Of a stretch of DNA of 64,000 bases, positions 60,419 through 64,000 are shown one piece after another (the stretch's first letter is position 1; the number at the start of each line of letters is the position of its first letter). The position numbers were made by a program, and so were the translations under genes. This DNA is from Alphaproteobacteria bacterium. Lineage in GTDB: Bacteria > Pseudomonadota > Alphaproteobacteria > CAAGCB01 > CAG-977. The notes beneath the pieces were generated by a model, which saw only the letters and a list, made by a program, of their open reading frames with translations, was not told the origin of the DNA and ran no database searches. The stretch is taken from assembly GCA_017616015.1 (NCBI GenBank), contig JAFZYY010000015.1, forward strand, positions 1 through 64,000, read 5' to 3'.

Positions 60419-62048
60419 AAGCAGACTTGGCACAATGATAAAGAAAGACTCTTTTCGGAATATTTCAATTTGTCTGGCGTTTTTAATCGTCGGCGGAATC
60501 CTGTCCACATTCTTAAAGACAGAGTTCCTTTTTGATTTTTTGCAATACCACTATTATAACGGCTTCGCATTCGTCAATAATCGGCACAATATTGATTTGG
60601 GCGTCGCGGCGTTGCCCACATACTACAATCCGCTGCTTGACGCGGCGGCTTATCTTCTGATCCGTTTTTGCGGCGAAAATCTAAGCTTGTACTATTTTAT
60701 AACGGGACTGCCGTTCGGTTTGCTGATGTTTATCTTTTTCAAGATATGTCTGCTGTTTTTTGATCCGGCGAGCATAAAAGGAAAAATTCAAATCACATTC
60801 GCGGTTTTAATTGCGGCGACGGGATTCCACGTTTTTTCTCAAATAGGTTCGATTTCGCACGATATTTCCTCAAACGTCTTTATTTTGGCGGCCTTTTATC
60901 TACTGTTGCGAAAAGACAAAAGCTTTCTCGCCGCAGGTTTCTTACTGGGAACGGGAGCCGCCTTGAAACTGTCCGGCGTCATCTATTGCGTTTCTTTCGG
61001 CATATCATTGATTTTAATGTATAAAAAGCTACCGGATCCTTTGAAAAACCTTTCCCGTTTTATTCTGGGCGGTTTTCTGGGATTTATGGCTTTCAACGGT
61101 TTCTGGATGTATTTCTTATGGGAACAGTACCAAAATCCGTTTTTCCCGTTCTGGAATAAAATTTTTAAATCGCCTTACTATCTGCCGATCAATTACATCG
61201 ACAAAATTGCTACGGAATATATGATCGCCGTTGATTTTATTCTCTATCCGTTCTATCTGGTTCTTCATTCGTCCGAATCAAACATCATCGTCAACGCTGA
61301 CGTTACGGACGCTCGTTTGGCGCTTTTATTTATAATCGGGTTCGGCGCCGTGTTTTTCTTTTTCAAAAAGAAAGAGCCGTTTTCCCCTGTCATGAAAGAA
61401 GCCGGCGTTTTTATGGCCGTGTCTTATATCGTTTGCCTTTTTTTATCGGCGCTGTCCCGATTTCTTATTCCGGTTGAAATGTTTGCCGCGATTGTTATCG
61501 TTTCCTGTTTTTCGCGTATAAAATATCCTCAGAAAACAATCACGGAAGGACTTTACTGGTCCGCCGCGATTTTATTGTGCTTTCTTTTGTTTTCCACGCC
61601 GTACTACTCCGATAGTTTCGGAAGAAGAACGGAAACGGAATTTTTAAAGGAAAAAATCACTTTGCCGGAAAAAACGCTTATTTACGGCTTCGGCGTTTTC
61701 GCCCCGGCCTTTATCGCGCGCCTGATGGAAACAAATCCTACCGCCGCGGGCATCGGTTTCCGCCTTGCCGAAAAGGGAAATTGGTTTCAAATAAATATGC
61801 CCGCCTATGGAAAAATGACTGAAATAACGCAGAAAATGAGGGAAGATTATCAAAATCAGGTCGCTTTTGTCACCGAAGCTCCCATAGCTACTCTTTTGCC
61901 GCCGCAGGGAGAAAAAGCCGTCATTCTTAAAGGCTGGCTTTGCGAACCGCTTTCAATAGCCGAAAGCTACAACCGCAATTTCAGAGAGTCTTTAAAACTT
62001 TGTTTCCCGCCGGAAATGAAAGAAAAAATCGTCATCGAAAGAAAATAG
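60408..62048 (+). CDS. Polytopic membrane protein, GT-C glycosyltransferase-like (copy 2)
   Basis: 546 residues from the ATG at 60408, which overlaps the previous stop; ATG 60435 is an alternative. Neither has a strong ribosome site. A clear paralogue of copy 1: LQYHYYNGFAFVNNR, YYNPLLDAAAYLL, FSQIGSISHDISSNVFILAAFYLLLR, and NGFWMYFLWEQYQNPFFPFWNKIFKSPYY (parallel to NPFFPFWNKIFKSPYF in copy 1). A tandem duplication with strong divergence elsewhere. Confidence 0.6.
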   Translation: MTLKSRLGTMIKKDSFRNISICLAFLIVGGILSTFLKTEFLFDFLQYHYYNGFAFVNNRHNIDLGVAALPTYYNPLLDAAAYLLIRFCGENLSLYYFITGLPFGLLMFIFFKICLLFFDPASIKGKIQITFAVLIAATGFHVFSQIGSISHDISSNVFILAAFYLLLRKDKSFLAAGFLLGTGAALKLSGVIYCVSFGISLILMYKKLPDPLKNLSRFILGGFLGFMAFNGFWMYFLWEQYQNPFFPFWNKIFKSPYYLPINYIDKIATEYMIAVDFILYPFYLVLHSSESNIIVNADVTDARLALLFIIGFGAVFFFFKKKEPFSPVMKEAGVFMAVSYIVCLFLSALSRFLIPVEMFAAIVIVSCFSRIKYPQKTITEGLYWSAAILLCFLLFSTPYYSDSFGRRTETEFLKEKITLPEKTLIYGFGVFAPAFIARLMETNPTAAGIGFRLAEKGNWFQINMPAYGKMTEITQKMREDYQNQVAFVTEAPIATLLPPQGEKAVILKGWLCEPLSIAESYNRNFRESLKLCFPPEMKEKIVIERK

Positions 62049-62072
62049 CTCTTTACGGAAAACCGCGACTAA

Positions 62073-63320
<1,248 letters not shown>

Positions 63321-63328
63321 AGTTTTGT

Positions 63329-64000
63329 TTGACTTCGCCTTTCATTCTGATTCGGGAAAAAGTTCTTTCCTTTCTAAACGCCGAACTTGACCGGCTGACT
63401 TTATGGTTGCCGGTCGCGTTCGGAGCAGGGATCGGTTTTTATTTCTCGCTGTCCGCCGAACCGCTGTTATCAACGGGACTGGCGGCTTTTTTATGCGGCG
63501 GATTTTTATTGCGGGACACAAGAAAGAATCAAGCGCTCCGCCTGTTTGCCCTGTTTGTTTTCCTGTTCGTTTCGGGATTCTTTTTAACGCAGGTTCGCAC
63601 CAGAGCTTTAAGCGCGCCGCGCATCAAATATCCTTTGTCCGCCGTTCAAATCGCCGGAACGGTTGAAGATGTTTCCGATTTTTCCGAAGGCGCTCAGGTT
63701 ACTGTCGGCAACGTCAAAATAAAATCCCTGGCCGGCTGGAAAACGCCGCGGAAAATCCGACTGACTTTGCCCGAAAACGTCCCTGTGCCGCAAACCGGCG
63801 ATGAAATCGAAGCGGTTGCTTATCTGTCCGCCCCGAAAAATCCCGTCACGCCGACCGGATTTGACGCCGCCCGTCAGCTTTATTTTAAAAAAATCGGCGC
63901 AGTCGGAAGCCTTGAGGGAAATATTCAAATCGTCAAACCGGCAAAGACCTCCCCTCTTCGGGATAAAATCAACAAAAGAATTGATACTGTTCTGCCCGAC
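63329..64000 (+). CDS. comEC: ComEC/Rec2 competence protein, N-terminal part (runs off the window)
   Basis: 224 codons to the right edge, in a frame with no early ATG. The likely start is TTG at 63329, 8 bases after aspC. It opens PFILIREKVLSFLNAELDRLTLWLPVAFGAGIGFYFSLSAEP, the familiar alphaproteobacterial ComEC start, followed by two further hydrophobic segments and a DUF4131 beta domain (IAGTVEDVSDFSEGAQVTV, KIRLTLPENVPVPQTGDEIEAVAYLSAP, PTGFDAARQLYFKKIGAVG). It transports single-stranded DNA across the inner membrane in competent bacteria. Confidence 0.85.
   Translation, partial: MTSPFILIREKVLSFLNAELDRLTLWLPVAFGAGIGFYFSLSAEPLLSTGLAAFLCGGFLLRDTRKNQALRLFALFVFLFVSGFFLTQVRTRALSAPRIKYPLSAVQIAGTVEDVSDFSEGAQVTVGNVKIKSLAGWKTPRKIRLTLPENVPVPQTGDEIEAVAYLSAPKNPVTPTGFDAARQLYFKKIGAVGSLEGNIQIVKPAKTSPLRDKINKRIDTVLPD

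Overview
The window looks like chromosomal DNA of an alphaproteobacterium of moderate G+C. The signs are a FlaF homologue (a flagellar regulator almost confined to that class), an ELM1/Mito_fiss-type protein next to a YejABEF importer, the ffh-rpsP-rimM-trmD-rplS operon, and mtaB-ftsY. A Type IV secretion cluster with a giant VirB10, an NTT-like membrane protein with HEAT repeats and an IS200 copy would fit a host-associated lineage. That lifestyle is inference; no rRNA or tRNA gene was seen to fix the taxonomy.

Layout. 1-3750: tail of an upstream gene, a possible papain-like protein with its own promoter, a DUF5665 membrane protein, a PAP2/acid-phosphatase lipoprotein, a palindromic intergenic repeat and an unknown gene. 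3834-8454 (minus): asd, then the ribosomal/SRP operon read as ffh-rpsP-rimM-trmD-rplS from a strong promoter near 8566-8594. 8685-14065 (plus): mtaB, ftsY, an NTT/MFS-like protein with C-terminal HEAT repeats, and a separate cyclic-nucleotide-binding protein. 14067-22503 (minus): a tightly coupled operon ELM1-like, hydroxypyruvate-isomerase-like, hisN, yejA, yejB, yejE, yejF, fliN. 22593-27599: a GH114-like secreted protein (plus), then a minus operon of a lipoprotein, hom and recJ. 27872-31378: adenosine deaminase, an orphan solute-binding protein, flaF and an IS200-type element.

31395-43177 (minus) is the most remarkable region. It is a Type IV secretion core operon, read as virB8b-virB7-virB8a-virB9-virB10-virB11. 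VirB10 is about 2,514 residues, with roughly 110 tandem 17-residue repeats between its membrane anchor and its VirB10 domain. VirB9 carries a C-terminal SPOR domain. Gene order and motifs favour a VirB-type system. The repeat-laden VirB10 and paired VirB8 proteins also recall Dot/Icm (DotG, DotI/DotJ) and Helicobacter CagY, and the two classes cannot be fully separated from this sequence. virB1-B6 and virD4 are not in the window.

43303-64000: a DEAD-box helicase, an isochorismatase-like hydrolase, an alpha/beta hydrolase, a small exported protein and a PPi-dependent phosphofructokinase. Next comes a minus operon of Bat proteins (DUF4381, BatA, BatB/C fusion, BatD) continuing into a membrane sensor-like protein and a PF04392 solute-binding protein. 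Then a plus operon of a putative nuclease-like protein and two lipoproteins, one of only 48 residues. The window closes with uvrB, two tandem polytopic GT-C-like proteins, an aspartate aminotransferase and the start of comEC.

The candidate undescribed system is the Type IV apparatus with the solenoid VirB10 and SPOR-VirB9, possibly with cytosolic candidate substrates nearby (198-1583, 27872-29143, 55413-56024). The link to those substrates is inference only.
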